Shown here: positions 48,028 to 56,908 of the stretch, in pieces
Numbering within the stretch: the first letter of the stretch is position 1
Layout: each line of letters begins with the position of its first letter
Assembly: GCF_900107045.1 (NCBI RefSeq)
Contig: NZ_FNON01000004.1
Span: forward strand, 62,001-126,000
Direction: 5' to 3'
Origin: Amycolatopsis xylanica
GTDB taxonomy: Bacteria > Actinomycetota > Actinomycetes > Mycobacteriales > Pseudonocardiaceae
Length of the DNA: 64,000 nt
Program-made: the position numbers and the translations under genes
Notes under the pieces: model-generated
Seen by the model: the letters and a program-made list of their open reading frames with translations, nothing else
Databases searched by the model: none
Told to the model about the DNA's origin: nothing

Positions 48028-48422
48028 CCACGCGCGCAGAATTCCTTGGCGTGCGAGATCGACGTGGTGAACTCGATTCCGAGATTCGTCAGTTGCATCG
48101 ACTGGCGGACTTTCGCCAGTGAATCCGCCAGCGGCTGATATCCGGCGTCACCGGCCGCGGCCGCCTCCGCGAGTTCGGCCGCCGCGTCCCAGCGGCGCGC
48201 GACCGTCAGATCCAGGCCTTTCAGTGTCGGTATCTCCGCCTTGCCGATCACCAGACAGGCCGCCGCGGCGTCCGCCGCCGCGCCACTCGGCGTGTCCGAA
48301 GTCGCCGTGGCCGACCAGGCGATGGCGACCCCGCCGCCACCGACCAGCAGGCCCAGCACCACCCCGGCGCCGAACAGCGCGCCCCGCCGGATCGGCCCGC
48401 CGAACGCGCTCGGCTCGGTCAT
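48024..48422 (-). CDS. Small single-pass membrane protein, unknown function
   Basis: The 132-residue protein has a short cytosolic N terminus, one membrane helix (GALFGAGVVLGLLVGGGGVAIAW) and an outer domain of about 85 residues. The domain is helical (AAADAAAACLVIGKAEIPTLKGLDLTVARRWDAAAELAEAAAAGD) with two cysteines (AACLV and EFCARG). No known family is recognised. It is convergent with the transglycosylase gene and overlaps it by 4 bp. Confidence 0.68.
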   Translation of the reverse strand: MTEPSAFGGPIRRGALFGAGVVLGLLVGGGGVAIAWSATATSDTPSGAAADAAAACLVIGKAEIPTLKGLDLTVARRWDAAAELAEAAAAGDAGYQPLADSLAKVRQSMQLTNLGIEFTTSISHAKEFCARG

Positions 48423-48519
48423 GCGACTCCCCGTGCAGCGTGCCGGTCAGGACCCAACGACGGTACGTGAGCGGGCCGCCGATCACGACGGGCGCGGGAG
48501 GCGCCGGTGCGAACCGTTG

Positions 48520-49875
48520 TCAGTCCGGCAGTAAACGCGTGACCAAGCGCGTCAATTGCCGCACGTTGCGGCATTCATGCATCGGAATGCAAGTGGCGTA
48601 TTCGTGCGCGGCCGAGTCGCCGGTCGACCACAGTTCGGTGCGTTCCGGGTTGAGCCAATAAGCATGTTTAGCCGACGCAATGATCCGGCGCAGTGCGGGC
48701 AGATTCGGATCGCCGCCGTTCGTGCGGGCATCGCCCAGGATGAGCACGGAGGTCCGCGAACCGACCGCGTCGGCGTAGCGCTCGGTGAACTCCCGCAGCG
48801 AGTTGCCGTAGTCGCTGTGCCCGTCCCAGCGGGTCAGCGTCGCGTCGGCGAGGATGCGAGCGCCGAGGTCCTCCGGATCGGCGGCGCCGCTGTCGACCAG
48901 GTGCGTGATCTCGTCGCAGGCGTCGATGAACGCGAAGACCCTGATCTTGCTGAACTGGTCCCGCAGCGCCTGGACCAGCAGCATGGTGAAGTTCGCGAAC
49001 CCGGCCACCGAGCCGGAGAGATCGCACAGCAGCACGATTTCCGGCCGTCCCGGCGCGTGCCTGCGGTAGGCGGGCTTGAGCGGGACCCCGCCGGTGGACA
49101 GCGACCGCCGCAACGTCCGCCGCAGATCCATCTGCCCGCGCGCGTGCCTGCGCCGCCGCGCGGCCAGCCGGGTGGCGAGCTTGCGCGAGAGCGGATGCAC
49201 GGCCCGCCGCAGCTCGGCGAGCTGTGCCCGGCTGGCCAGCAGGAAGTCGACGCGATCGGCGCTCGGCGCCACCCCGTGCCGCGCGACGCGTTCGCGCCCA
49301 CGCAGTTCGGCGGCCCGGCGGCGGGCTTCGGTGCGCACCAGCTCGCGGAAGTCTTCGACGCGGCGCCTGACGTCGTCGCGGTCGAGCCGGTCGGTGAACT
49401 CCGCGGGCGTGCCGGCGCGGATGGCCGCGAGCACGCGCACGATCAGCGTCTGCGGCTGCAGCTTGTCCAGCGCCTGATGCGCCGACCAGCCACCGCCGGC
49501 GCCGTTGGCCTCGCCGTACTGCCCGAGCAGGTCGACGGCTAGCCCGGCGAGCTGGGTGAGCTCGGCCCGGTCGTTGGCCGCGAGCGCGTCCGCGAGCTGA
49601 TCGCGCAGGTCCTCGGCGCCGGTCGGGGTGGCGCGGGCCCGTTCGGGCGCGCCCTCGCCGAGCGGGAAGTAGAGATCGAAGGTCGCGTCGAACACGGCCC
49701 GCTGTCCCCCGCGCCGCACGAGCGCGGCGGCCAGGCCCTCGCGCGCCCGTTCGCGATCGGCGAGCCCGAGCACCTTGAGCGCGGCGGCGGCGTCGACGGT
49801 CTCGCTCGGCCCCGCCGGAATCCCGTGCTCCCGCAAGGCTTCCACGAACTCGACGAGCCGCGACGGCACACTCAT
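48520..49875 (-). CDS. VWA-domain CoxE-like protein
   Basis: The 451-residue protein has a helical N-terminal half (AALRAxxIPAGPSETVDAAAAL-like start, then long Arg/Glu-rich helices) and a C-terminal von Willebrand A domain with the MIDAS motif DLSGSVAG (in IVLLCDLSGSV) and later GDARTNGGDP. It matches the CoxE/DUF-VWA partner of MoxR ATPases. In characterised pairs the two act as metal-insertion or remodelling chaperones. It overlaps the MoxR gene by 4 bp, so they are translated together. No substrate operon is adjacent. Confidence 0.88.
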   Translation of the reverse strand: MSVPSRLVEFVEALREHGIPAGPSETVDAAAALKVLGLADRERAREGLAAALVRRGGQRAVFDATFDLYFPLGEGAPERARATPTGAEDLRDQLADALAANDRAELTQLAGLAVDLLGQYGEANGAGGGWSAHQALDKLQPQTLIVRVLAAIRAGTPAEFTDRLDRDDVRRRVEDFRELVRTEARRRAAELRGRERVARHGVAPSADRVDFLLASRAQLAELRRAVHPLSRKLATRLAARRRRHARGQMDLRRTLRRSLSTGGVPLKPAYRRHAPGRPEIVLLCDLSGSVAGFANFTMLLVQALRDQFSKIRVFAFIDACDEITHLVDSGAADPEDLGARILADATLTRWDGHSDYGNSLREFTERYADAVGSRTSVLILGDARTNGGDPNLPALRRIIASAKHAYWLNPERTELWSTGDSAAHEYATCIPMHECRNVRQLTRLVTRLLPD

Positions 49876-50744
49876 GACTTGTCGAGCTCCAGCCGGGCGT
49901 CGGCCTTGACCACGTCATCCTGGTGCTTGAGGATCACGCCGAGCGTCGCGCGCACGACGTCCTCGCTCAGCTTGTCGGCGCCGAGCGCGAGCAGCGTTCG
50001 CGCCCAGTCGATGGTTTCGGCCACCGACGGCGCCTTGCGCAGCTCCATCGCCCGTAGCGCGGTGATCACCTTGACCAGCGACTCGGCGACTGTGTCGTCA
50101 AGCCCCGGCACCTTGAGCCGGACGATGCGCTGCTCGAGTTCCGCGTCCGGGAACCCGATGTGCAGGAACAGGCACCGGCGGCGCAGCGCCTCGGACAGCT
50201 CGCGGGTGGCGTTGGACGTGAGCACGACGAACGGCGGCCGGGACGCCCGGATGGTGCCCAGCTCCGGCACGGTGATCTGGAAGTCGCCGAGCACCTCGAG
50301 CAGCAGGCCCTCGATCTCGACGTCGGCCTTGTCGGTCTCGTCGATGAGCAGCACGGTCGGCTCGTCGCCCTTGATCGCGGTGAGCAGCGGCCTGGCGAGC
50401 AGGAACTCCTCGCTGAAGATGTCGGTCCGCGCGTCGTCCCACGTCTCGTCACGGCCCGCGGTGATCCGCAGCAGCTGCTTGGCGTGGTTCCACTCGTACA
50501 GCGCCCGCGACTCGTCGACGCCCTCGTAACACTGCAGCCGCACCAGCCGCGACCCGCTGGCCTGCGCGACCGCCTTGGCCAGCTCGGTCTTGCCAACGCC
50601 AGCCGGTCCCTCGATCAGCAGCGGCTTACCCAGCACATCGGCGAGGAACACGGTGGTCGCCACGGCCTCGGACGCCAGATACCCGGTCTCGGCCAGCCTG
50701 GCCTCGACATCGTCCACCGACTCAAAGAACTTGGTCCCGGTCAC
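49872..50744 (-). CDS. MoxR-family AAA+ ATPase
   Basis: I take the GTG at 50744 as start, giving 290 residues. The open frame continues upstream only through repeat DNA. The AAA+ core shows Walker A (LLIEGPAGVGKTELAKA), Walker B (TVLLIDETDKAD), sensor 1 (VVLTSNATRELSEALRRR) and a C-terminal helical lid. MoxR proteins remodel or mature client complexes together with a VWA partner, here encoded by the next, overlapping gene. Confidence 0.9.
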   Translation of the reverse strand: MTGTKFFESVDDVEARLAETGYLASEAVATTVFLADVLGKPLLIEGPAGVGKTELAKAVAQASGSRLVRLQCYEGVDESRALYEWNHAKQLLRITAGRDETWDDARTDIFSEEFLLARPLLTAIKGDEPTVLLIDETDKADVEIEGLLLEVLGDFQITVPELGTIRASRPPFVVLTSNATRELSEALRRRCLFLHIGFPDAELEQRIVRLKVPGLDDTVAESLVKVITALRAMELRKAPSVAETIDWARTLLALGADKLSEDVVRATLGVILKHQDDVVKADARLELDKS

Positions 50745-50778
50745 CCCCGCGACTCTACCCGCCAGTAACCCCCACGTT

Positions 50779-50891
50779 AGCCCGAAAGCCACTTTCGTCA
50801 GGTGTGACAGCCCGAAAGCCACTTTCGTCAGGTGTGATAGCCCGAAAGCCACTTTCGTCAGATCGCATCTGACGAAAGCCACTTTCGGGCT
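50779..50891. repeat. Array F: 22-bp repeat with 30-bp period and an inverted last copy
   Basis: AGCCCGAAAGCCACTTTCGT (22 bp with CA) occurs at 50779, 50809 and 50839, exactly 30 bp apart, joined by GGTGTGAC or GGTGTGAT. A fourth, inverted copy lies at 50870-50891. Copies 3 and 4 form a long hairpin (GCCCGAAAG...TCAGAT against ATCTGA...CTTTCGGGC). It lies upstream of the MoxR gene, in the 324-bp space 50745-51068. Confidence 0.75.
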
Positions 50892-50983
50892 TTCATAGGC
50901 GCGTCAGGCTCGCGACCCGCGACCCTGAAGCCGGGTCGGCCGGCGCCGCCGAGCCGAGCGTGCGCGATGGCCGGACCGTGGAC

Positions 50984-51036
50984 GTGACAAGAGTCGCCCT
51001 TGTCACCCAGAGCACCACAAGGGCGGCCCTTGTCAC
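50984..51036. repeat. Two hairpins with an ACAAGGGC/GCCCTTGT core
   Basis: GTGACAAGAG-TCG-CCCTTGTCAC (50984-51006) and ACAAGGGC-G-GCCCTTGTCAC (51017-51036) are related inverted repeats 33 bp apart. They lie downstream of the glycosyltransferase gene (stop at 51069), which they may terminate. Confidence 0.6.
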
Positions 51037-51068
51037 GTGCGAACGCCGTGCCCAGCCCACCTCAAGGG

Positions 51069-52193
51069 TCAGGCTAGGGATTCGAGGTGGGCGGCGACGT
51101 CGGGTGGGGTGGGCATCGCGGCGATCTCGGCCGCGACCTCGCGGGAGGCCAGGCGGAGCTTTTCGTCGGTCAAGACCCGGGTGAGCAGGGCGGGAGAGAG
51201 GTCTTCGGCGACGGCGCGCAGGCCGGCGCCCCGGGCGTGGACCGCGTCGGCGTTGGCGTAGCGGTCGGAGCCGTCGGGGAGGATGAGCTGGGGGACGCCG
51301 TGGGCGAGGGTGGTGAGCGCGGTTCCGCCGCCGCCGTGGTGGATGGTCGCGTCCGAGCCCGCGACGACGCCGTCCCATGGGACCCAGCCCACCGCGCGCA
51401 CATTGGCCGGTAACTCGCCGAGCGTCGAGATGTCGATCTTGCCCATCACCAGCACGAACTCGGCGTCCACCTCGGCCGCCGCCGCGATGAGGTGGTCGAG
51501 CCTGCTGAGGCCGTCGACCTTCGGCGGGACGGTGCCGAGTGTCACCGCCACTCTCGGCCGGTCCGCGCGGGAAGCGAGCCAGGCGGGCAGGGTGGACACG
51601 CCGTTGAAGGCGACCGGGCGTATCGGCCAGCCGTCTTCCTGGGCGGGGGCCATGCTGCGCGGCGCGATGTCCAGCACGCCGAGTGGCGACGGGACGTCGA
51701 TGCCGAGCCGGTCCAGCGCCGGCGCCAGGTCGGCCAGCATCAGGTCGCGCAGATGACCCGTCCGGATGAAACCCAGGTCGAACTGCAGCGCGGGGACACC
51801 GAGCTTGGCCGCGGCGAGCAACCCGGCAGGGAAGAGGTAGTCGTAGACGATCACGTCGGGCCGCCAGCACCGTCCGAGGTCCACAAAGGACTCGACGGCG
51901 GAGTCGTTGACGAGGGCCGCGAGCCGGACGAAGACCTCCCGGTCACCCGAATTCGTCTCGACGGTACGCGCGAGCAGGTCCGGACGCTCCTTCGCCGCGC
52001 GACGGCGAAGCTCGGTGCGCCAGTCCAAACCGGGGCACGCGTTGACGAAGGGTAAACCGGAGGAGGTCACCACTTCGCCGCCGTCAAGTGAACCGAACAA
52101 TACTTCGTTGCCTCTGGCATGTAACGCGGCCGCCAGCGGCACTAACGGGAACAGGTGCCCGATAGCCGGGACACCGGCGAACAGTACGCGCAT
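51069..52193 (-). CDS. GT1-family glycosyltransferase (antibiotic/macrolide type)
   Basis: The 374-residue protein begins MRVLFAGVPAIGHLFPLVPLAAAL, the acceptor-side Rossmann domain of UGT/EryCIII-like enzymes. The C-terminal domain has VAVTLGTVPPKV and the nucleotide-sugar motif DATIHHGGGGTALTTLAHGVPQLILP. Such enzymes move a sugar from an NDP-sugar to a small hydrophobic product and are common in secondary metabolism. It is divergent from the dikinase-like gene with a 151-bp spacer holding an inverted repeat, so it may belong to the same cluster. Aglycone and sugar are unknown. Confidence 0.87.
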   Translation of the reverse strand: MRVLFAGVPAIGHLFPLVPLAAALHARGNEVLFGSLDGGEVVTSSGLPFVNACPGLDWRTELRRRAAKERPDLLARTVETNSGDREVFVRLAALVNDSAVESFVDLGRCWRPDVIVYDYLFPAGLLAAAKLGVPALQFDLGFIRTGHLRDLMLADLAPALDRLGIDVPSPLGVLDIAPRSMAPAQEDGWPIRPVAFNGVSTLPAWLASRADRPRVAVTLGTVPPKVDGLSRLDHLIAAAAEVDAEFVLVMGKIDISTLGELPANVRAVGWVPWDGVVAGSDATIHHGGGGTALTTLAHGVPQLILPDGSDRYANADAVHARGAGLRAVAEDLSPALLTRVLTDEKLRLASREVAAEIAAMPTPPDVAAHLESLA

Positions 52194-52253
52194 CTTTCGG
52201 CTCACTTCCGACGCATTACACCGGTTAAGCCCGGACACTACCAGCCCGCACCT

Positions 52254-52277
52254 CCCCTATTCCGGACAAATTAGGGG
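52254..52277. promoter_or_regulatory. Inverted repeat in the divergent promoter of the 51-59 kb cluster
   Basis: CCCCTA and TAGGGG flank a 12-bp spacer (TTCCGGACAAAT). It lies about midway between the divergent starts of the glycosyltransferase (52193) and the dikinase-like gene (52345), as expected for an operator controlling both. Confidence 0.5.
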
Positions 52278-52344
52278 TAGCAATGGCGCGCGGGCCACGT
52301 TTAGCCTTGCATGAAACGGGGCAACCGCGACCGATGTGGCAGGT

Positions 52345-54342
52345 ATGACGACGAATAGCGAACCCAGCACCGCGCCGGCACTGATCGGCGAGCGACTGAC
52401 CCTCTCGGCGTTCTCGCAGCTCTCGGGCACGCTGTCCAGCTACCCGTACGTCAAGCTGGTGGTGGACAGAGAGACCTCGAAGATCCACTTCATCAACAGC
52501 GCGCATGATCTCTTCCACGTGAAATACATCGCGCGGCATATTCTTGGAATTCCGATGATGGAATTGGAGAATTCGCTCGACTCGTTCAACTACGAGGTCT
52601 ACAACAAACCGGACCGCCGATTCTGCCTCGGTATTCTCTCGCTGCACAAGCTGCCCGATCCCGAGGTGAACCAGGAACCGCGGTTCTTCTCGCTGGAAAC
52701 CGTCGAAGCGGACACCATGACCGCCGAGATGCTGCAGTTCTTCTACAATTTCGTCCGCGACCACGTCGACCAGGCATTACCGCTGCTGCTCAAGCCGGCC
52801 AATCATCTGCAAGAGGGGTACGTCGAGCAGATCCCGGCGGCCGAACTGCCCCGCATCCTCGCGCACGAGCTGTTCTCCTCCGCGCCGTTCGTCGCACTGA
52901 ACCCCGGCAAGACCTGGGGCAGGCTGCGGCTGTTCCAGACCGAGCAGGACTACCGCGAGACCACGGATCCCTTGCAGTGGCACGACATCATCGCCATGCA
53001 CCGGGTGCCGGACGACATCCCCCGCCTCGCCGGGATCATCAACGCCGAGCACACCACCCCGCTGTCCCACACCAACATCCTGGCGGCGGGCTGGCAGATC
53101 CCCAACGCGGTCCAGCTCGGCGTGTTCGAGATGGCCGATGGCCTCGACGGCCAGTGGGTCGAGTACACAGTGGACGGCGCGGAGACCGCGATCGGCCTCC
53201 AGCGCATCGAGCGGCCGTCCGAAGCGGACAATCACCCGTCGTGGGTCGCCAGCCAGGTGGTGCTGGAACGCCCCGAGGTCACCGAGAGCCCGATCGTGCC
53301 ACTGTCCGGCCTGCGCTGGGCCGACGCGTACCGCTACGGCACCAAGGCGGCCAACCTCGGCGAGCTGTTCGAGGTGATGGAGCACGGCTCCAACCGGCTG
53401 TTCGGCTTCTACCGCATCCCGCGCCCGCCACGGAAGAACCTGCTGGGCTACCTCGCGAAGCAGCTCGGCGTCGCCGACCCCGACGACGCGACCGCGATGG
53501 CGGCCGCCGCGGCCAAGCTGTTCGCCGACCATCTCAGCGTGCCACGCGGGATAGCGCTTCCTTTCTCGCTGCACCAACGGTTCCTGGAGTCCTCGCCGAG
53601 CATCCAGCAGGCCATCGGCAAGCTCAAGATGGCGCTCGAACTCGGCGCCCGCGAGGTCGACGCGCTGTGCGTGCAGCTGCAGCGGCTCATCCGGGGCGCC
53701 AAGATCCCGCAGCCGATCCTCAAAGAGATCGACGACGCGATCATCGAGCACCTGTCCGGCACCAGCACCTTCGTCGTGCGCAGCTCGTCGAACGCCGAAG
53801 ATCTCGCGGGCTTCTCCGCGGCGGGCATCTACGAGTCGATCAACCACGTCAGCACCGCGCTCACCATCGTCGACAGCATCAAGGAGGTCTGGGCCTCGCT
53901 GGTGTCCGCGCGCAGCGTGCGGCTGCGCGAGCAGGCGGGCATCTCGCTCGACGACTGCTACATGGGCGTGATCATCCAGGAGCAGGTCGCCGCCGACCTC
54001 GGTGGCGTGCTGGTCACCAGCAATCCCATGGCGCAGAGCGACTTCCGCAACGTCTACCTCAACGCCACGCCGAAGGTCACCGACGTGATGGAGGGCAACA
54101 CCGTCCCGTTGCAGTACCTCTACAACACGGTCGAGGGCGGTGGCCGCACGGTCTCGCTCGGCGCGGCGGGCGTCGACCTCGACACCGCGGCCAAGGACCA
54201 GCTGCAGAAGCTCGCGCTCGCGGGCCGCCTGCTGCAGTCGCATTTCGCGCCCGACTACACCTTCGGCAGCCCGGTCGACATCGAGTGGGCGGCGGACGCG
54301 AAGACGGTGTACCTGCTCCAGCTACGCCCGTACGCGGGGTGA
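52345..54342 (+). CDS. PEP-synthase/dikinase-like protein with a rearranged domain order
   Basis: The 665-residue protein has an unfamiliar N-terminal domain (1-200), then a stretch like the phosphohistidine swivel domain (about 225-285: GIINAEHTTPLSHTNILAAG, candidate His242). The ATP-grasp half of pyruvate phosphate dikinases follows (about 330-665): GTKAANLGEL, VRSSSNAEDLAGFSAAG with Arg479, LGGVLVTSNP, and the end DIEW...LLQLRP with Glu647 and Gln659. Standard PEP synthases and rifampin phosphotransferases put the ATP domain first and the His domain after it. There is no PEP/pyruvate barrel. It probably phosphorylates a small acid or alcohol; the substrate is unknown. Start at ATG 52345; GTG 52336 is possible. 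Confidence 0.8.
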   Translation: MTTNSEPSTAPALIGERLTLSAFSQLSGTLSSYPYVKLVVDRETSKIHFINSAHDLFHVKYIARHILGIPMMELENSLDSFNYEVYNKPDRRFCLGILSLHKLPDPEVNQEPRFFSLETVEADTMTAEMLQFFYNFVRDHVDQALPLLLKPANHLQEGYVEQIPAAELPRILAHELFSSAPFVALNPGKTWGRLRLFQTEQDYRETTDPLQWHDIIAMHRVPDDIPRLAGIINAEHTTPLSHTNILAAGWQIPNAVQLGVFEMADGLDGQWVEYTVDGAETAIGLQRIERPSEADNHPSWVASQVVLERPEVTESPIVPLSGLRWADAYRYGTKAANLGELFEVMEHGSNRLFGFYRIPRPPRKNLLGYLAKQLGVADPDDATAMAAAAAKLFADHLSVPRGIALPFSLHQRFLESSPSIQQAIGKLKMALELGAREVDALCVQLQRLIRGAKIPQPILKEIDDAIIEHLSGTSTFVVRSSSNAEDLAGFSAAGIYESINHVSTALTIVDSIKEVWASLVSARSVRLREQAGISLDDCYMGVIIQEQVAADLGGVLVTSNPMAQSDFRNVYLNATPKVTDVMEGNTVPLQYLYNTVEGGGRTVSLGAAGVDLDTAAKDQLQKLALAGRLLQSHFAPDYTFGSPVDIEWAADAKTVYLLQLRPYAG

Positions 54343-55544
54343 CCGACGTCAGCCGGGTGATCCGGCTCTACAAGACCTTCTCCCTGTTCAACGGGCTGCT
54401 GTGGTGGCTGCCCATCTTCTACCTGTACCAGCGGCAGGTCGGGCTTTCCGACGGCGAGATCTTCGGCATCCAGAGCATCTACTACGTCGCGTTCCTGCTG
54501 CTGGACATCCCCGCGAGTGTGCTGGCCGACCGGTTCGACTACCGGAAATTTCTCGTCGCGGGCGCCGGAACGCTCCTGCTCGCGAATCTGGCGCCGGTGC
54601 TGTGGCCGTCCTACTTCGGTTTCCTGTCGCATTTCCTGCTGACCGCTGTCGCTTATTCACTGACCTCCGGCGCGGGAAGCGCGTACCTGTACGAATATCT
54701 GCACCGCCGGGGCGCCGACGACCGTTATCGCCAGGCCGAGGGCGGCGCGCGGGCGTACAGCCTGGTCGGCCGGATCGTCTGCCTCCCTGCCGCCGGTCTG
54801 CTGATGCAGTGGTACATGCCGTCGCCGTATCTGCTTTCGGCGCTCAGTGTCGGCGTCGCCGCGGTCGTCGCGATGCGGCTGCCACCGCTGCCCGGCGACC
54901 AGCCGCACGAGAAGGCCGAGAAATGGGGTTCGCTCGGGCCGTCCTGGGTGCTGCTGCGCAAGTCGCGGATGCTGATCCTGCTGATGGTGCAAGGCGTCGC
55001 GGTGTTCACACTGGTCCGGATCCTGCAGAGCAACCTGTTCCAGCCGATCCTCGACTCGAAGCAGCTGCCGGTGGCCGCGTTCGGCCTGGTGATGGCCGGC
55101 ACGACGGTGTTCGAGGCGCTCGGCGCGGCGCGGCCGTCGTGGCCGAGGCGCTATCTCGGCGACATCCGGGCGATCTTCGCGCTGACCCTGATCATGGGCG
55201 GCTGCCTGGCGCTCGTGGTCCCGGCCGGGCTCGCGGCGACGATCGCGTGCCTGTGCGTGTTCTCGTTCTCCAGCGGCCTGGCGTTCCCGATCCAACGCCA
55301 GCTGATCAACAACGCGATCACCGACCCACGCTGCCGCGCCACCCTGCTCTCGCTCGAATCACTGATCGACCGCGCGGTGTGCGCACTGGTCATCCTGGCG
55401 CTCGGCAGCTACCTGTCCGCCGGGAAGATGAACGAGTTCCTCATTCTCGTGGCCATCGGCACCGCCGTCTTGATGGGCGCACTCGTCTCCTTGATCTATC
55501 TGGTCAAACGACAGCAACGCGTGCCGAGCTTGAAGGGAACATGA
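54339..55544 (+). CDS. MFS transporter
   Basis: The 401-residue protein with 10-12 membrane segments begins at a GTG overlapping the previous stop by 4 bp. The loop between TM2 and TM3 reads DIPASVLADRFDYRKFLV, the typical MFS motif A form (G/PxxADRxxRR). The cytosolic mid-loop (PPLPGDQPHEKAEKWGSLGPSW) splits two six-helix halves. Its position between the dikinase-like and ATP-grasp genes, all overlapping, makes it the likely exporter of the product of this cluster. Substrate unknown. Confidence 0.88.
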   Translation: MTDVSRVIRLYKTFSLFNGLLWWLPIFYLYQRQVGLSDGEIFGIQSIYYVAFLLLDIPASVLADRFDYRKFLVAGAGTLLLANLAPVLWPSYFGFLSHFLLTAVAYSLTSGAGSAYLYEYLHRRGADDRYRQAEGGARAYSLVGRIVCLPAAGLLMQWYMPSPYLLSALSVGVAAVVAMRLPPLPGDQPHEKAEKWGSLGPSWVLLRKSRMLILLMVQGVAVFTLVRILQSNLFQPILDSKQLPVAAFGLVMAGTTVFEALGAARPSWPRRYLGDIRAIFALTLIMGGCLALVVPAGLAATIACLCVFSFSSGLAFPIQRQLINNAITDPRCRATLLSLESLIDRAVCALVILALGSYLSAGKMNEFLILVAIGTAVLMGALVSLIYLVKRQQRVPSLKGT

Positions 55545-56908
55545 TGAGCAAGATCCTCTACCTCTATGTCAGAGGTGGCGCGCCGCTGGAGTACGCGTTC
55601 CCGCGCATCGCCGCCTGCGGCGAACTCCACGTGCTCGCGCTGAGCCCGATGCCGGAAGCGGGCGAGGACGACTGGCGCCCCGCGTGCACCAGCATCACCG
55701 AGCGCCGGACCGACCTGCGCGGTGACGCGCTCGTCGACTACGTCGCCGAGTTCGCGCGGGAGCTCGGCGCGGACGCGATCCTCACACTGTCCGAGTTCGC
55801 CGTGCTGATGGTCTCGCGGGTCGCCGCCAAGCTCGGCCTGCGCGGCGCAGGGCCGAACCTGGTGAAGGCTCGCGACAAACGGCTGATGCGCGAAGCCTGG
55901 GCGGCCGCGGGCTCCCCGATCCCCGATTTCCGGCGCGTCACCAGCGAAAACGACCTCCGCGACGCCTTGGAGACGTTGCGTGCGCCGATGCTGCTCAAGC
56001 CAGCCTGGGGTGCGGGCTCGGTCGCCCAGCTGGTGCTCACCGAGCCCAGCGAGGCCGGTCCGGCGTGGGCCGAGGTCGCCCAGGCGCTGCAGAAGGGCAG
56101 CGAGGTCGGCATGAACGAGCTGTACCAGTCGGGCACGGACGGCGACCTGCTGGTCGAGGAGATCATCGACAGCTCCACCGAGGGCTGGTACCCGGACGCG
56201 GGCTACGGCGACTACGTCAGCGTCGAAGGCATCGTCGCGGACGGGGTCTATCACTCGCTGTGCATCACCGGGCGGCTACCGGCGATCCCGCCGTTCACCG
56301 AGGTCGCGAGCACCGCGCCGTGCGCGCTGCCGGTCGACCTGCAGCGTCAGCTCGAAGAGGTCTCACGCCAAGCCGTCGACGCGCTCGGCCTCGACACCTG
56401 CGGCACGCACACCGAACTCAAGCTCACTCGCGAAGGCCCGATGCTGATCGAGACGGGCGCGCGGTTCGGCGGCGTGCTGATCACCGAGGAGATCGAGACC
56501 GTCTACGGCCTCGACGTGATCGGCATGCTCACCCGCCAGCTGCTCGGCGAGGACGTCGACTACCCGTCACGCATGCTCGTCGAGGGCACGCGCGCGGCGG
56601 CGTCGGTCGCGGTGATCCCCACCGATGCCGCCGGAAACCCTTGGCGGTCAACGCCTTTGTGGAACCCGGCCGCCGTCGACTGGAGCCGTATCCTGTCGCC
56701 GGGCAGCACCATCGAGGAGTCGAAGGCGTTCGCCATGCCCACCGGCCAGCCGGTCCCGCCCTACGATCAGTCGGGCGGCTCCCGCAACTGGCTCGGCGTG
56801 TTCCTGGTGACCGCGAACGACGCGGAAACCCTGCGCCGCGACTGCAACGCCGTCCTCAATGGACTGGAAGCGGCCCTGAATCGCCTTTCCCTGCAAGCGG
56901 TTCGCTAG
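55541..56908 (+). CDS. ATP-grasp carboxylate-amine/thiol ligase
   Basis: The 455-residue ATP-grasp enzyme starts at an ATG overlapping the transporter stop (ATGA). An N-terminal Rossmann-like domain (ILTLSEFAVLMVSRVAAKLGL) is followed by the ATP-binding part: LLKPAWGAGS with Lys153, DLLVEEIID, and the metal site TELKLTREGPMLIETGARFGG (Glu292, Glu304). This matches the L-amino-acid ligase (BacD/YwfE-like) branch, which joins a carboxylate to an amine through an acyl phosphate. It is the amide-bond step expected of a small peptide-like product. Its 3' end overlaps a convergent oxidoreductase gene by 53 bp. Confidence 0.88.
   Translation: MMSKILYLYVRGGAPLEYAFPRIAACGELHVLALSPMPEAGEDDWRPACTSITERRTDLRGDALVDYVAEFARELGADAILTLSEFAVLMVSRVAAKLGLRGAGPNLVKARDKRLMREAWAAAGSPIPDFRRVTSENDLRDALETLRAPMLLKPAWGAGSVAQLVLTEPSEAGPAWAEVAQALQKGSEVGMNELYQSGTDGDLLVEEIIDSSTEGWYPDAGYGDYVSVEGIVADGVYHSLCITGRLPAIPPFTEVASTAPCALPVDLQRQLEEVSRQAVDALGLDTCGTHTELKLTREGPMLIETGARFGGVLITEEIETVYGLDVIGMLTRQLLGEDVDYPSRMLVEGTRAAASVAVIPTDAAGNPWRSTPLWNPAAVDWSRILSPGSTIEESKAFAMPTGQPVPPYDQSGGSRNWLGVFLVTANDAETLRRDCNAVLNGLEAALNRLSLQAVR

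Noticed and set aside
48520..50744. MoxR/VWA pair as part of a ternary conflict system
   Set aside because: The third component of such systems is not present nearby, and the VWA protein is of the common CoxE-like type.
50745..50882. N-terminal extension of the MoxR ATPase with repeated KVAFGLSHLT
   Set aside because: This is the 30-bp repeat array read in frame. MoxR homology begins at about 50744, where a GTG is available.
50779..50891. CRISPR-like regular 30-bp spacing
   Set aside because: The spacers are nearly identical 8-bp linkers rather than unique sequences, and the last copy is inverted.
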